Shown here one piece after another: positions 9,541 to 17,816 of a stretch of 64,000 bases of DNA. Position 1 is the first letter of the stretch; each line of letters starts with the position of its first letter. The notes beneath the pieces were generated by a model that saw only the letters and a list, made by a program, of their open reading frames with translations, ran no database searches and was not told the DNA's origin. Origin of the DNA: Bog-473 sp963821755 (GTDB lineage: Bacteria > Actinomycetota > Acidimicrobiia > Acidimicrobiales > RAAP-2); NCBI GenBank assembly GCA_963821755.1, contig CAWGEX010000005.1:558001-622000 (forward strand), given 5' to 3'. The translations under genes were made by a program, and so were the position numbers.

Positions 9541-10354
9541 TCAAACCCAAGGCCGACCGCCCGAAGGAGACTGGCTGGGTACGCCCTACGTGCGATTCGA
9601 ACGGAACGGGAGTCTGGCCAGTTGCATTGTCGACCGTCCAGAAGCGCGCAACGCCATGACCGGGGCGATGTACTTCGCCGTGCGTTACGCCGTTGACGTC
9701 GTCAATGCCGACCCCACGCTGTCGGGGATGCTCCTCACGGGGACCGGCGACGTGTTCATTCCGGGCGGCGACCTCGGTGGACCAACGATGGATGACTGGG
9801 GCAACGTCACCGGTCTCCTCGGAATGGACACGACCCCGTTCGAAGCGATCCGCAACTCCCGAAAGCCGATCGTCAGCGCGGTGAACGGCATCTGCCAGGG
9901 TGGCGGGCTGCTCATGGCCATGTTGTCCGACGTCACGGTGGCGAGTGACAGGGCAACCTTCCGGGCGCCGGAGCTGTACCGGGGTATCGCCGACATGGGC
10001 TACGCCGCGTATCTGCCGGCCCAGATCGGGCCCGCACGGGCTCGCGACCTGCTGTTCACCGGGAGGACGCTTGACGCACAGGAAGCCTGTGCGTGGGGTT
10101 TGGTGACACGTGTCACCGAGCACGACCATTTGCTCGATGAGGGACGCTCGGTGCTGAGTGCCTGTTGTCGGACGGCGCCGCAGGCCCGATTGGCGGTCAA
10201 GCGCGCCGTCAACGAGGTCTACGGCCGCTACGACCGCATGTCGATGGACGAAAGCCTCGCCGGGCCGGAATGCCTAGAAGGGTGGCTCGCCTTCAAGGAG
10301 CGGCGTTCACCATCCTGGGTGGCCGAAGATTTGCGTCAGGACGGGCGACTGTGA
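9533..10354 (+). CDS. Enoyl-CoA hydratase/isomerase (crotonase) family protein
   Basis: A crotonase-fold protein of 273 residues. The oxyanion segments IPGGDLGG and NGICQGGG are present. Of the two canonical hydratase glutamates, the first position (GGGLLMAMLSD) is not Glu, while the second is kept in APELYRG, so a simple hydratase activity is doubtful; isomerase, hydrolase or lyase chemistry is possible. The GTG start overlaps the ligase stop and follows ACGGAGGAG. Last gene of the TetR-ligase-crotonase operon; a 269-base gap with operator site 3 follows. Confidence 0.85.
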   Translation: MHDQTQGRPPEGDWLGTPYVRFERNGSLASCIVDRPEARNAMTGAMYFAVRYAVDVVNADPTLSGMLLTGTGDVFIPGGDLGGPTMDDWGNVTGLLGMDTTPFEAIRNSRKPIVSAVNGICQGGGLLMAMLSDVTVASDRATFRAPELYRGIADMGYAAYLPAQIGPARARDLLFTGRTLDAQEACAWGLVTRVTEHDHLLDEGRSVLSACCRTAPQARLAVKRAVNEVYGRYDRMSMDESLAGPECLEGWLAFKERRSPSWVAEDLRQDGRL

Positions 10355-10510
10355 GGACGCCGCTCTCAATCCCCGGCTGGGGACGGCCGGTTCACCGTCA
10401 ACGTCGACTGGCTGCTCCCTGAGCCGCGCCGCGGCGTCGGAGCGCAGAAAAGCAGGCGCCACCAGGCCTTGGGCCGCTCGGACCACTGGGTCTGCGCCCG
10501 CACCCGGGGA

Positions 10511-10526
10511 TGCATATTATATATGA
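10511..10526 (-). promoter_or_regulatory. Cluster operator motif, site 3
   Basis: On the minus strand TCATATATAATATGCA, 13 or more matches to the consensus. It stands about 100 bases upstream of the amidohydrolase at 10624, here in the opposite orientation relative to its gene compared with sites 4 and 7. That argues for an operator rather than a plain -10 box. The rest of the 10355-10623 gap shows no convincing gene. Confidence 0.58.
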
Positions 10527-10623
10527 CCCAGGGTCGGTCGGCATCGATTCGGGCCGGTTAGAATTGAGATTCAGAAGTTCGAACTATGGTTTATCCGGAA
10601 CTCGAAGGCAGGGGAGGACGCAC

Positions 10624-11907
10624 ATGCGAGCCGACGACATGATCATGATCAGCGTGGACGATCACGTGGTGGAGCCTCCGGATCTCTTCGCGGGTCGATT
10701 GCCGGCGGCGTACCAGGACTTCGCGCCCCGGGTGGAGCGGCTGGCCAACGGGAGCGACGTGTGGGTGTTCAACGGCACGCAGATACCCAATATCGGGTTG
10801 AATGCCGTGGCCGGGCGGCCCAAGGAGGAGTACGGGATCGAACCGACCGCCTTCGACGAGATGCGCCCCGGGTGTTTTGACGTCCACGAGCGCATCAAGG
10901 ACATGAACGCTGGCGGAGTGTTGGGCTCCATGAACTTTCCGTCCTTTCCGGGCTTCAGCGCCCGACTGTTCGCCGCATGCCGGGACAAGGACCTGGCGCT
11001 GGCGGTGTTGCGGGCGTACAACGACTGGCACATCGAGGAGTGGAGCGGCTCCTACCCGGGCCGTTTCATCCCGATGGCTCTCCCTATCCTGTGGGACGCC
11101 GAGCTGTGTGCCGAAGAAGTCCGGCGGGTGGCGGCCAAGGGCTGCCACTCCATGACCTTCACCGAGAACCCGGCTGCGCTCGGTTTTCCCAGTTTTCACG
11201 ACCCGTCGTGGGATCCGCTCTGGACGGCGCTGTGCGACGAGCATGTTGTGCTGTCGATCCACCTCGGTTCATCGGGAAGCATCACCGTGACGGCTCCGGA
11301 TGCTCCCGTCGATGTGATGATCACCCTGCAGCCGATGAACATCTGCAGTGCGGCAGCCGACCTGCTGTGGTCGCGGGTCTTGAAGAACTTCCCCGACATC
11401 CGAATCGCCCTGTCTGAGGGGGGTACCGGGTGGATTCCCTACTTCCTCGACCGGATCGACCGAACCTATGACATGCATCGGTCGTGGACGGGGCAGGATT
11501 TCGGGGACAAGTTGCCGAGCGAAGTCTTCCGTCAACACTTCTTGACGTGTTTCATCTCGGACCCGGTGGGCGTTCAGCTACGGCATCAGATCGGCATCGA
11601 CAACATTGCCTGGGAATGTGACTATCCCCACTCGGATTCGTCGTGGCCGCACGCCCCCGAGGAGCTGGCGGACGTGGTCACCGGTGTGCCTGACGATGAA
11701 GTCGAGAAGATGACGTGGCGCAACGCCAGCGAGTGGTACTCCTTCGAGCCCTTCGCCCACCGCCCCCGTGAGCGGTGCACGGTACAGGCACTGCGAGCCG
11801 AAGCAGCCGGGCATGACGTCGAGATTCGCTCCTACGACAAGGGCCGGTTCACCCGCAGCGGACAGGGTGTCGACCTGGGAGAGCTGGCCGCGAAAGCAAC
11901 CGCGTGA
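10624..11907 (+). CDS. Amidohydrolase-2 family protein (COG2159, ACMSD/resorcylate decarboxylase-like)
   Basis: A 427-residue TIM-barrel metal hydrolase. The N-terminal strand ISVDDHVVEPPDLF, a central LSIHLGSSG, and C-terminal WECDYPHSDSSWP fit the amidohydrolase-2 family, whose members hydrolyse C-N or C-C bonds or decarboxylate aromatic and alicyclic acids with one divalent metal. The usual N-terminal HxH is reduced to DxH, as often in this subfamily. The ATG follows GGGGAGGAC. A second family member at 20013 has its own operator site, so the pathway seems to use two. Substrate unknown. Confidence 0.85.
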   Translation: MRADDMIMISVDDHVVEPPDLFAGRLPAAYQDFAPRVERLANGSDVWVFNGTQIPNIGLNAVAGRPKEEYGIEPTAFDEMRPGCFDVHERIKDMNAGGVLGSMNFPSFPGFSARLFAACRDKDLALAVLRAYNDWHIEEWSGSYPGRFIPMALPILWDAELCAEEVRRVAAKGCHSMTFTENPAALGFPSFHDPSWDPLWTALCDEHVVLSIHLGSSGSITVTAPDAPVDVMITLQPMNICSAAADLLWSRVLKNFPDIRIALSEGGTGWIPYFLDRIDRTYDMHRSWTGQDFGDKLPSEVFRQHFLTCFISDPVGVQLRHQIGIDNIAWECDYPHSDSSWPHAPEELADVVTGVPDDEVEKMTWRNASEWYSFEPFAHRPRERCTVQALRAEAAGHDVEIRSYDKGRFTRSGQGVDLGELAAKATA

Positions 11908-12161
11908 GGAAGATTTCACCGTCGCTGGGCAGAGATCACTCGAGGGGTCCCTGCCCCCATACGAGCGAAATCGAGGGAGGGTACCATCCACTATCACGTG
12001 CAAGACGAGACCGGTAACGGTCCGGGGGCGGTGCTGCGGATCGACCACCGCGCCGGATCCGATGAGTGAGTTCCCCACCTTTCTGATCAAGGCGCTCCCC
12101 GGTCCATTCCACGATGCGACGTCAACGACCCGTGCGCACGAGCCGGTGAGCCGGTGGGCCG

Positions 12162-13487
12162 GTGGGCCGGGTGCTTGAGGCCGAATCCACTCCGGAGCCG
12201 CCGGTCGATTCCGCCGGTCCCCTGGGCGTCGGGCCGGACGCCTCCGTCGACGAGGTGGTCGACGCGGTGCGGAGCTGGATCGAGTCGAGTCTCCCCCAAG
12301 CGTGGATTGAGGCCGGCCGGAGAGGTGGACCCGCCGCCGTCCGAGAAGTAAGGACGCGAGCCGACTATGCGTCTTGGTACCCGAATTTCGGGAGGTCCGG
12401 TCTCGTGGCCGCTACTTGGCCCAGGGCGTACGGTGGCCTCGACCTCTCACCAGCCGCGGCGCGACGAGTCGAAGAGGAACTGCGTCCGTTCAACCTGGGG
12501 CGACTCAATCCATTGGGTCTGAATCTGGCCGCACCGGCACTCTTCGCCCATGGATCCGAAGCGCAGCGTCTCCGATTTCTCCCCCCCATGGTCCGGAACG
12601 AGGAAGTCTGGTGCCAGCTCTTCAGCGAGCCCGGGGCCGGTTCGGATCTTGCGTCCTTGGCCACTCGTGCCGACCTGGACGGGGATGAGTGGACGATCAC
12701 GGGCCAAAAGGTGTGGACCACGTGGGCGCACCTGTCGGACTGGGCGGTACTGCTGGCTCGTACCGACATCGATGTGCCAAAACGCCAGGGCCTGACCTAT
12801 TTCCTCATCAATCTGCGCCAGCCCGGTGTTGATGTTCGCCCGTTGCGACACATCGGGGGCGAGGTTGATTTCAACGAGGTCTTTCTCGACGGAGCCACGG
12901 TGCCCGACGCCCACCGGGTGGGTGAGGTCGGCGCGGGCTGGAAGGTCGCCAACGCCACCCTGTCGGGGGAGCGCCAGATGGTGTCTGGGGGTGGCTCGGG
13001 TGGTGTCGACCGCATCGGAGGCTCGAGTGTGGCCTATCTCATCCGGCTGGCCCGACGGCGGAGCGCTGGCGGTGGGCCCGGAGGATGGGACGACCCGGTC
13101 TGTCGCGACGAGATCATCCGCCTCTACTGCGAGGAGCGCGTCCGGGAATGGACGAACCAACGCGTCCGCAGCCAGGTGCGCGCCGGACGATCACCCGGTC
13201 CGGAGAGCTCGGTGGGCAAGGTCCATCAAGGAGGGCTCAACCAGCGCATACAGCTCGCGGCCACGTCGGTGCTGGGCATGGGGGCCACCGCCTGGCTGGA
13301 CGACCTCGGCGACTACGCCGATACATTGCCGCATGAGGTTCGCGGGATGCTGCGGAGCCGGGCCAACACGATCGAAGGTGGGACCACCGAGATCAACAAG
13401 AACATCGTGGCCGAGCGCGTCCTCGGATTGCCACGCGAGCCAGACCCGTACTCGACGCTTCCATGGAAGGAAGTTCCCCGCAGTTGA
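12162..13487 (+). CDS. Acyl-CoA dehydrogenase family protein
   Basis: A 441-residue FAD enzyme with the ACAD middle-domain motif WCQLFSEPGAGSDLA, QKVWTTWA, and a C-terminal TIEGGTTEINKNIVAERVLGLP. The Glu in IEGGT matches the family's catalytic base position. It would oxidise an acyl-CoA to the 2-enoyl-CoA and pass electrons to ETF. The N-terminal 40 residues are low-complexity and the start (GTG 12162, or GTG 12171) has no clear ribosome-binding site. Its 3' end overlaps the first of two tandem crotonase genes. The preceding 254 bases after the amidohydrolase contain no convincing gene. Confidence 0.9.
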   Translation: MGRVLEAESTPEPPVDSAGPLGVGPDASVDEVVDAVRSWIESSLPQAWIEAGRRGGPAAVREVRTRADYASWYPNFGRSGLVAATWPRAYGGLDLSPAAARRVEEELRPFNLGRLNPLGLNLAAPALFAHGSEAQRLRFLPPMVRNEEVWCQLFSEPGAGSDLASLATRADLDGDEWTITGQKVWTTWAHLSDWAVLLARTDIDVPKRQGLTYFLINLRQPGVDVRPLRHIGGEVDFNEVFLDGATVPDAHRVGEVGAGWKVANATLSGERQMVSGGGSGGVDRIGGSSVAYLIRLARRRSAGGGPGGWDDPVCRDEIIRLYCEERVREWTNQRVRSQVRAGRSPGPESSVGKVHQGGLNQRIQLAATSVLGMGATAWLDDLGDYADTLPHEVRGMLRSRANTIEGGTTEINKNIVAERVLGLPREPDPYSTLPWKEVPRS

Positions 13488-14305
13488 GCTCGTACTCCAC
13501 GCTTCTGGTTGAACGCAACGGCCCGGTCGGCTGGCTCATCTTCAACCGACCGGCCGCTGGGAACTCCATGGACGCCGTCATGCTCGACGAACTGGAGGAG
13601 GCCTGGCGCGAGCTCAACGCGGACCCGGCTGTGCGTGTCATCGTGAACACGGGGGAAGGGGACGCCTTCCAGACCGGCCTCGACGTGGTCGAGCTGAGCC
13701 GCAATCCCGACGCCCTGCGCAAGCAGTCCGGACGGACGCGCCGAGCCGAGCTGAGACTGACCGGCTGGCACAACGACGTGTGGAAGCCGGTCATTACCGC
13801 GGTGAACGGGATCTGCGCCGGGGGCGGGCTGCATTTCGTGGCCGACGCCGACATCGTCATGGCCTCCTCGAGTGCCTCCTTCCTCGACACGCACGTCTCG
13901 GTCGGCCAGGTGGCGGCCTTCGAGCTGATCGGCCTGGCCCGTCGCATGCCCTTCGAGGCGGTCCTGCGCATGGCCCTGGTGGGGCGGCACGAGCGCATGT
14001 CGGCCGACCGCGCCCTGGCGTTGGGCATGATCAGCCAGGTGGTCGATCCGCCCGAACGCCTACGTGAAGAGGCCCAGGCTCTGGCCGAGAAGATCGCCCG
14101 CAATTCCCCGGCGGCCATGGCGGCCACCAAGCGGGCGCTCTGGGGAGCCCTCGAACGGGGCCTCACCGACGCCTGCAAAGCGGGTGCCGCCGAGTTGGTC
14201 TCCATGTGGGGCCATCCCGACCAGACCGAGGGACCGTTGGCCTTCGCCGAGAAGCGTGAGCCCGAGTGGGCCTCGCCATCCGACGAGAGCCTCGCCGGGA
14301 CATGA
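13463..14305 (+). CDS. Crotonase-family protein with His at both catalytic positions (copy 1)
   Basis: A 280-residue crotonase fold with TGEGDAFQTG and NGICAGGG oxyanion segments. The first hydratase Glu is replaced by His (GGGLHFVADAD) and the second also by His (THVSVGQ). A His at the second position recalls 6-oxocamphor hydrolase, a crotonase that cleaves beta-diketones, so a C-C hydrolase/retro-Claisen role is conceivable. The start may be ATG 13463 or TTG 13484 (overlapping the ACAD stop, with GGAAGGAAG upstream). Its last 381 bases are identical to the next gene. ATGA overlap with that gene. Confidence 0.85.
   Translation: MEGSSPQLSSYSTLLVERNGPVGWLIFNRPAAGNSMDAVMLDELEEAWRELNADPAVRVIVNTGEGDAFQTGLDVVELSRNPDALRKQSGRTRRAELRLTGWHNDVWKPVITAVNGICAGGGLHFVADADIVMASSSASFLDTHVSVGQVAAFELIGLARRMPFEAVLRMALVGRHERMSADRALALGMISQVVDPPERLREEAQALAEKIARNSPAAMAATKRALWGALERGLTDACKAGAAELVSMWGHPDQTEGPLAFAEKREPEWASPSDESLAGT
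13891..14271 (+). repeat. 381-bp exact direct repeat, copy 1
   Basis: The 3' part of the first His-type crotonase gene is base-for-base identical to 14739-15119 (offset 848). The 5' parts of the same two genes clearly differ. The pattern indicates recent gene conversion or a partial tandem duplication. Confidence 0.95.
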
Positions 14306-15147
14306 CGTCGCCAGCACACGAAAGGGGACGCCCACCGGTGTTCGAGACCTTGAAGATAGAGCGCCACGGCCCGGTGGGCTGGCTGATCAACAACCGCCCG
14401 GATCGGCTCAATGCCATGAACAACGCCATGCGCGACGAGTTCGCTGAAGCGTGGCGCGAGCTTGACGCCGACCCCGCCGTTCGCGTCATCGTCCACACCG
14501 GGGAAGGGAAGGCTTTCCAAACCGGGGCCGACATGGTGGAGATCTCGTCGGATGGACTCGGCATGCAGCGCTACCGAGAATCGGTTGAGAACTTCGACCT
14601 CGGTTTTACGTCCTGGCACAACGGCGTATGGAAGCCGGTCATCACGGCTGTGAACGGGATCTGTGCCGGCGGAGGCTTCCACTGGGTGGCCGATGCCGAC
14701 ATCGTCATGGCGGCGTCCGACGCTCAGTTCTTCGATCCGCACGTCTCGGTCGGCCAGGTGGCGGCCTTCGAGCTGATCGGCCTGGCCCGTCGCATGCCCT
14801 TCGAGGCGGTCCTGCGCATGGCCCTGGTGGGGCGGCACGAGCGCATGTCGGCCGACCGCGCCCTGGCGTTGGGCATGATCAGCCAGGTGGTCGATCCGCC
14901 CGAACGCCTACGTGAAGAGGCCCAGGCTCTGGCCGAGAAGATCGCCCGCAATTCCCCGGCGGCCATGGCGGCCACCAAGCGGGCGCTCTGGGGAGCCCTC
15001 GAACGGGGCCTCACCGACGCCTGCAAAGCGGGTGCCGCCGAGTTGGTCTCCATGTGGGGCCATCCCGACCAGACCGAGGGACCGTTGGCCTTCGCCGAGA
15101 AGCGTGAGCCCGAGTGGGCTCCGATCGAGCGGCCGGGCGAGCGTTGA
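14302..15147 (+). CDS. Crotonase-family protein with His at both catalytic positions (copy 2)
   Basis: A 281-residue paralogue of the preceding gene, translationally coupled to it through ATGA. It has TGEGKAFQTG and NGICAGGG oxyanion segments, with His again at both canonical Glu positions (GGGFHWVADAD and DPHVSVGQ). The C-terminal 127 residues are identical to copy 1, the N-terminal half diverged. If the divergent halves shape the acyl pocket, the pair could act on two related CoA esters with the same chemistry, or form heteromers. Possible later start: GTG 14338. Both genes sit between an ACAD and a TPP-enzyme-like gene in one plus-strand operon. Confidence 0.85.
   Translation: MTSPAHERGRPPVFETLKIERHGPVGWLINNRPDRLNAMNNAMRDEFAEAWRELDADPAVRVIVHTGEGKAFQTGADMVEISSDGLGMQRYRESVENFDLGFTSWHNGVWKPVITAVNGICAGGGFHWVADADIVMAASDAQFFDPHVSVGQVAAFELIGLARRMPFEAVLRMALVGRHERMSADRALALGMISQVVDPPERLREEAQALAEKIARNSPAAMAATKRALWGALERGLTDACKAGAAELVSMWGHPDQTEGPLAFAEKREPEWAPIERPGER
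14739..15119 (+). repeat. 381-bp exact direct repeat, copy 2
   Basis: Second copy of the exact repeat, at the 3' end of the second His-type crotonase gene. Identity begins at GCACGTCTCGG and stops at GAGTGGGC, just before the two C-termini diverge. Confidence 0.95.
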
Positions 15148-15178
15148 ACTCGAACGCCGTCGCTCACGGCCGACGCAC

Positions 15179-16465
15179 GTGACGTCGATTCCGGCGGCGG
15201 AGCTATGGCTCCGGGTGGCTCGCGCCGCGGGCATCGACGCCGTGTACGGAACGCCGTTCGGCCCACTGGAGGTCGTACCCGTGCCGGACGCCCTTGCCCC
15301 GACGTTCGGTGCGGCCCATCAGCGCGTGCACGGGCGGCGCGCCGCCATCCACCGTGGCGACGGTGTGTTCGTGCTGCCGGCAGTCGATGTTGGGCCTCGG
15401 CACGTCGTCGAGGCAGAATCGGCCGAGGCGTTGGTCGGCGCCCTTCCCGTGTTGTGCGGTCCGGGAGAAGTCGAGCTGCGATTGACCCTCGGCTCCGATG
15501 AGCCGGTGGCTGACCTGATCCCATCGCCACCACCGCCAGAGGACACCTGGGTGCAACCGGCCGAGGAGGCGCTGGCCGTCATGGATGCCGCGGCCTCGGT
15601 GGTGGTGCTGGCCGGTCCCGGTGTCATCCGGTACGGGGCGGTGCCGGGACTGCACGATCTGGCCGTGGCCGCAAGGTTGGGCGTCCTCAACACGTGGGGG
15701 GCCAAAGGGGTGTTCGACTGGAGAAGCCGGCACCACCTGGCCACGGTCGGTCTGCAAGCCGACGACTTCGTCCTGAGTGGCCTCGGCGAGGTCGACCTGA
15801 TCATCGCCACCGGCCTCGACCAAGCCGAGTCGCCCGATCGGCGCTGGAAACTGGCGCCCGCGCTCCACTTGCCCCCGGGAGGCCTGGCTCCGTTTGCCGA
15901 GCGATGCGGCTCTGCGCGCGGCACCCCGCGTCCGCCACCACTGCGCGATCGACTGGCCGACGTCACCCAGCGCGGGTGGACGGTCGAGACCACCCCGATT
16001 CCCCCCAGTCGAGTGACCTTGCACTACGCCCAGTGTCTGGCCGAGGGTGCGCTCATCGCGGCCGACCCGGGCGTGGCCGGATTCTGGGTGGCGCGGACAT
16101 TGGGAACGACGAGACTTGGAGCGGTGATCGTGCCGTCCACACCGTGGCCTGGGTTCGCCGCCGCCTGCGTCGCCGTCTCGTTGCTCCGCCGGCCTTCCCA
16201 ACCGTCCCTGGCCGTCACCGATCGCTCGGCCGAAGGCCCGACCGCGGCGATCGTCGACGCGGCGACGACGCTCGGGCTTCGCGTGCCCGTTGAGGTCTGG
16301 GACCCCGAAGGAGAGCGGCTCGACGCCGCGTCGCACCGCGAGCGTCTGCGCCGATTGGTCTTTGGAACTATTCCTTCCGGAGGCGCACCATCCACCCTGG
16401 CCACCGACCCGGGCCAGATGGCCGAGATGATCGAGGCGGCCGGGCCCATCGTGGCGTGGGCCTGA
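15179..16465 (+). CDS. Thiamine-pyrophosphate-enzyme-like protein lacking obvious catalytic motifs
   Basis: The central third (about residues 120-220) resembles the middle domain of acetolactate-synthase-type TPP enzymes: VVVLAGPGVIRYGAVPGL, NTWGAKGVFDW and a DLIIATGLDQAESP strand. The N-terminal part is a short remnant of a Pyr domain without the catalytic Glu. The C-terminal part (AADPGVAGFWVART) lacks the GDG...N Mg-TPP motif. At 428 residues it is well below the usual 540-600. It may be a non-catalytic partner or a divergent enzyme. GTG 15179 is the only convenient start after the preceding stop. Converges on the CoA transferase gene. Confidence 0.6.
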   Translation: MTSIPAAELWLRVARAAGIDAVYGTPFGPLEVVPVPDALAPTFGAAHQRVHGRRAAIHRGDGVFVLPAVDVGPRHVVEAESAEALVGALPVLCGPGEVELRLTLGSDEPVADLIPSPPPPEDTWVQPAEEALAVMDAAASVVVLAGPGVIRYGAVPGLHDLAVAARLGVLNTWGAKGVFDWRSRHHLATVGLQADDFVLSGLGEVDLIIATGLDQAESPDRRWKLAPALHLPPGGLAPFAERCGSARGTPRPPPLRDRLADVTQRGWTVETTPIPPSRVTLHYAQCLAEGALIAADPGVAGFWVARTLGTTRLGAVIVPSTPWPGFAAACVAVSLLRRPSQPSLAVTDRSAEGPTAAIVDAATTLGLRVPVEVWDPEGERLDAASHRERLRRLVFGTIPSGGAPSTLATDPGQMAEMIEAAGPIVAWA

Positions 16466-16502
16466 GATGGGCGACGACGAGCTCGGCCGGTCGGATCGCC
16501 CC

Positions 16503-17744
16503 CTATCCGACGACGCAGGAGGATCTGAGGGCTGAGATCTCAGTGTCGGTCAGGCCGAGCTCGGTGCCCAAGATCTCGTCGGTGTGCTCCCCGAGCCAGG
16601 GGATGCGTCGATCACCGCCCGCGGGGCGACGGGCGATCCTGGCCGGATTGCCCGGTACCAGCACCGGTTGATCGATGCCGTCCGTGCGTTCGATCCCCAC
16701 CAGCATGTGACGAGCGGCGACATGGGGATCCGACACCAATTCATCCGGCCGCATGCATGGGCCGGCGGCGAGGCCGGCCTGGCTGAGGGCTTCACAGGCC
16801 TCCAACCGGCTTCTCCCAGCCGCCCAGCCCTCAATGGCCGGGCGGACGACATCCTCGAGATGCTCGACCCACCCGTATGGACTGTCGAACCGCGGGTCGG
16901 ACAGCCATTCGGGGTGACCGACCACGTCAGCCAGGCGTTCGAACATGTGTTGCCGCGCCACCTGCATGACGAACCAGCCGTCGGCGGCCCGGAAGCCGTG
17001 ATTGATGACCGATCCGGAGTCACCGTTGTCGACCCCCATCGACCAGTAATTGGTGACGATGTCCGTCATGGCCATGACGGAGTCGAGCATGGCCACGTCG
17101 ACGTAGCTGGGGCGCCCGGTACGGTCGCGGTCCCTGAGGGCGGCGAGGAGGCCGATCGTGGCGAAGAGCGCTGCCCCGATGTCCCCGAGCGCGCCGACCG
17201 GGGACACCGCGGGCGGGAGATCGCCCTGACGTTTGGTCTCGTAGATGCCCGACATGGCCTCCACGATCGGGGCGAAAGCGGGCCAATCGGCATAGGGGGT
17301 GGGCATGGAGGTACCGAAACCCGACACCGAGGCGTAGACGCAGCGCGGATGGACGGCGACGACGTCATCAAATCCGAGACCGAGCCGGTCCATCGCTCCC
17401 GACTTGAAATTCTCGGCGAAGATGTCGAATCGGGGTGCCATGTCGAGCACCAGCTGGCGTCCCTCGGGTTGCTTGAGGTCGACGCAGATGCTGCGTTTGC
17501 TCAGGTTGTTCCGCAAGAACGTCGCTCCCACCGGGCGACCGTCGGGATCGGCCATGGCCGGCAGCGAGGCCCGACCCAGTTCGCCGGTCAGCGGCTCCAC
17601 CTTGACGACATCAGCGCCCAAGCGGGCCAGGAGCTGCGTGGCGTACGGCAGTGCCTGCATCTGTTCGACCGCCAGCACCCGTATGCCCTCGAGGGGCCGT
17701 CCGGCCGCGGGCGCGGCCCCCGCGGTTGCCGCAACGAACTCCAT
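16503..17744 (-). CDS. CaiB/BaiF family CoA transferase (class III)
   Basis: A 413-residue class III CoA transferase: N-terminal PLEGIRVLAVEQMQALPYA, then LGADVVKVEPLTGE, NLSKRSICVDLK, and ALGDIGAAL containing the catalytic aspartate near residue 180, followed by RPSYVDVAMLDSV. It moves CoA between carboxylates without ATP, allowing an acid to be activated at the cost of another CoA ester. The ATG at 17744 lies only 2 bases from operator site 4, so transcription may be leaderless or directly blocked by the bound regulator. An ECH gene on the same strand ends 73 bases upstream. Confidence 0.92.
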   Translation of the reverse strand: MEFVAATAGAAPAAGRPLEGIRVLAVEQMQALPYATQLLARLGADVVKVEPLTGELGRASLPAMADPDGRPVGATFLRNNLSKRSICVDLKQPEGRQLVLDMAPRFDIFAENFKSGAMDRLGLGFDDVVAVHPRCVYASVSGFGTSMPTPYADWPAFAPIVEAMSGIYETKRQGDLPPAVSPVGALGDIGAALFATIGLLAALRDRDRTGRPSYVDVAMLDSVMAMTDIVTNYWSMGVDNGDSGSVINHGFRAADGWFVMQVARQHMFERLADVVGHPEWLSDPRFDSPYGWVEHLEDVVRPAIEGWAAGRSRLEACEALSQAGLAAGPCMRPDELVSDPHVAARHMLVGIERTDGIDQPVLVPGNPARIARRPAGGDRRIPWLGEHTDEILGTELGLTDTEISALRSSCVVG

Positions 17745-17746
17745 TC

Positions 17747-17762
17747 TGCATATTATATCCGA
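17747..17762 (-). promoter_or_regulatory. Cluster operator motif, site 4
   Basis: On the minus strand TCGGATATAATATGCA, with a perfect TATAAT inside. It abuts the CoA transferase start codon. If TATAAT is also the -10 box, the mRNA would begin at or next to the ATG (leaderless), and a repressor bound here would occlude RNA polymerase. Confidence 0.6.
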
Positions 17763-17816
17763 ATCGGGAAGATTTGGGTTTGCCGGTGGGCCGGAAGCGT
17801 CACCCGGTGGCGTTTC

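Noticed and set aside
12061..12177. Short frame MSEFPTFLIKALPG before the ACAD gene
   Set aside because: Ends in repetitive GC-rich sequence with no homology or conserved start context; treated as leader sequence.
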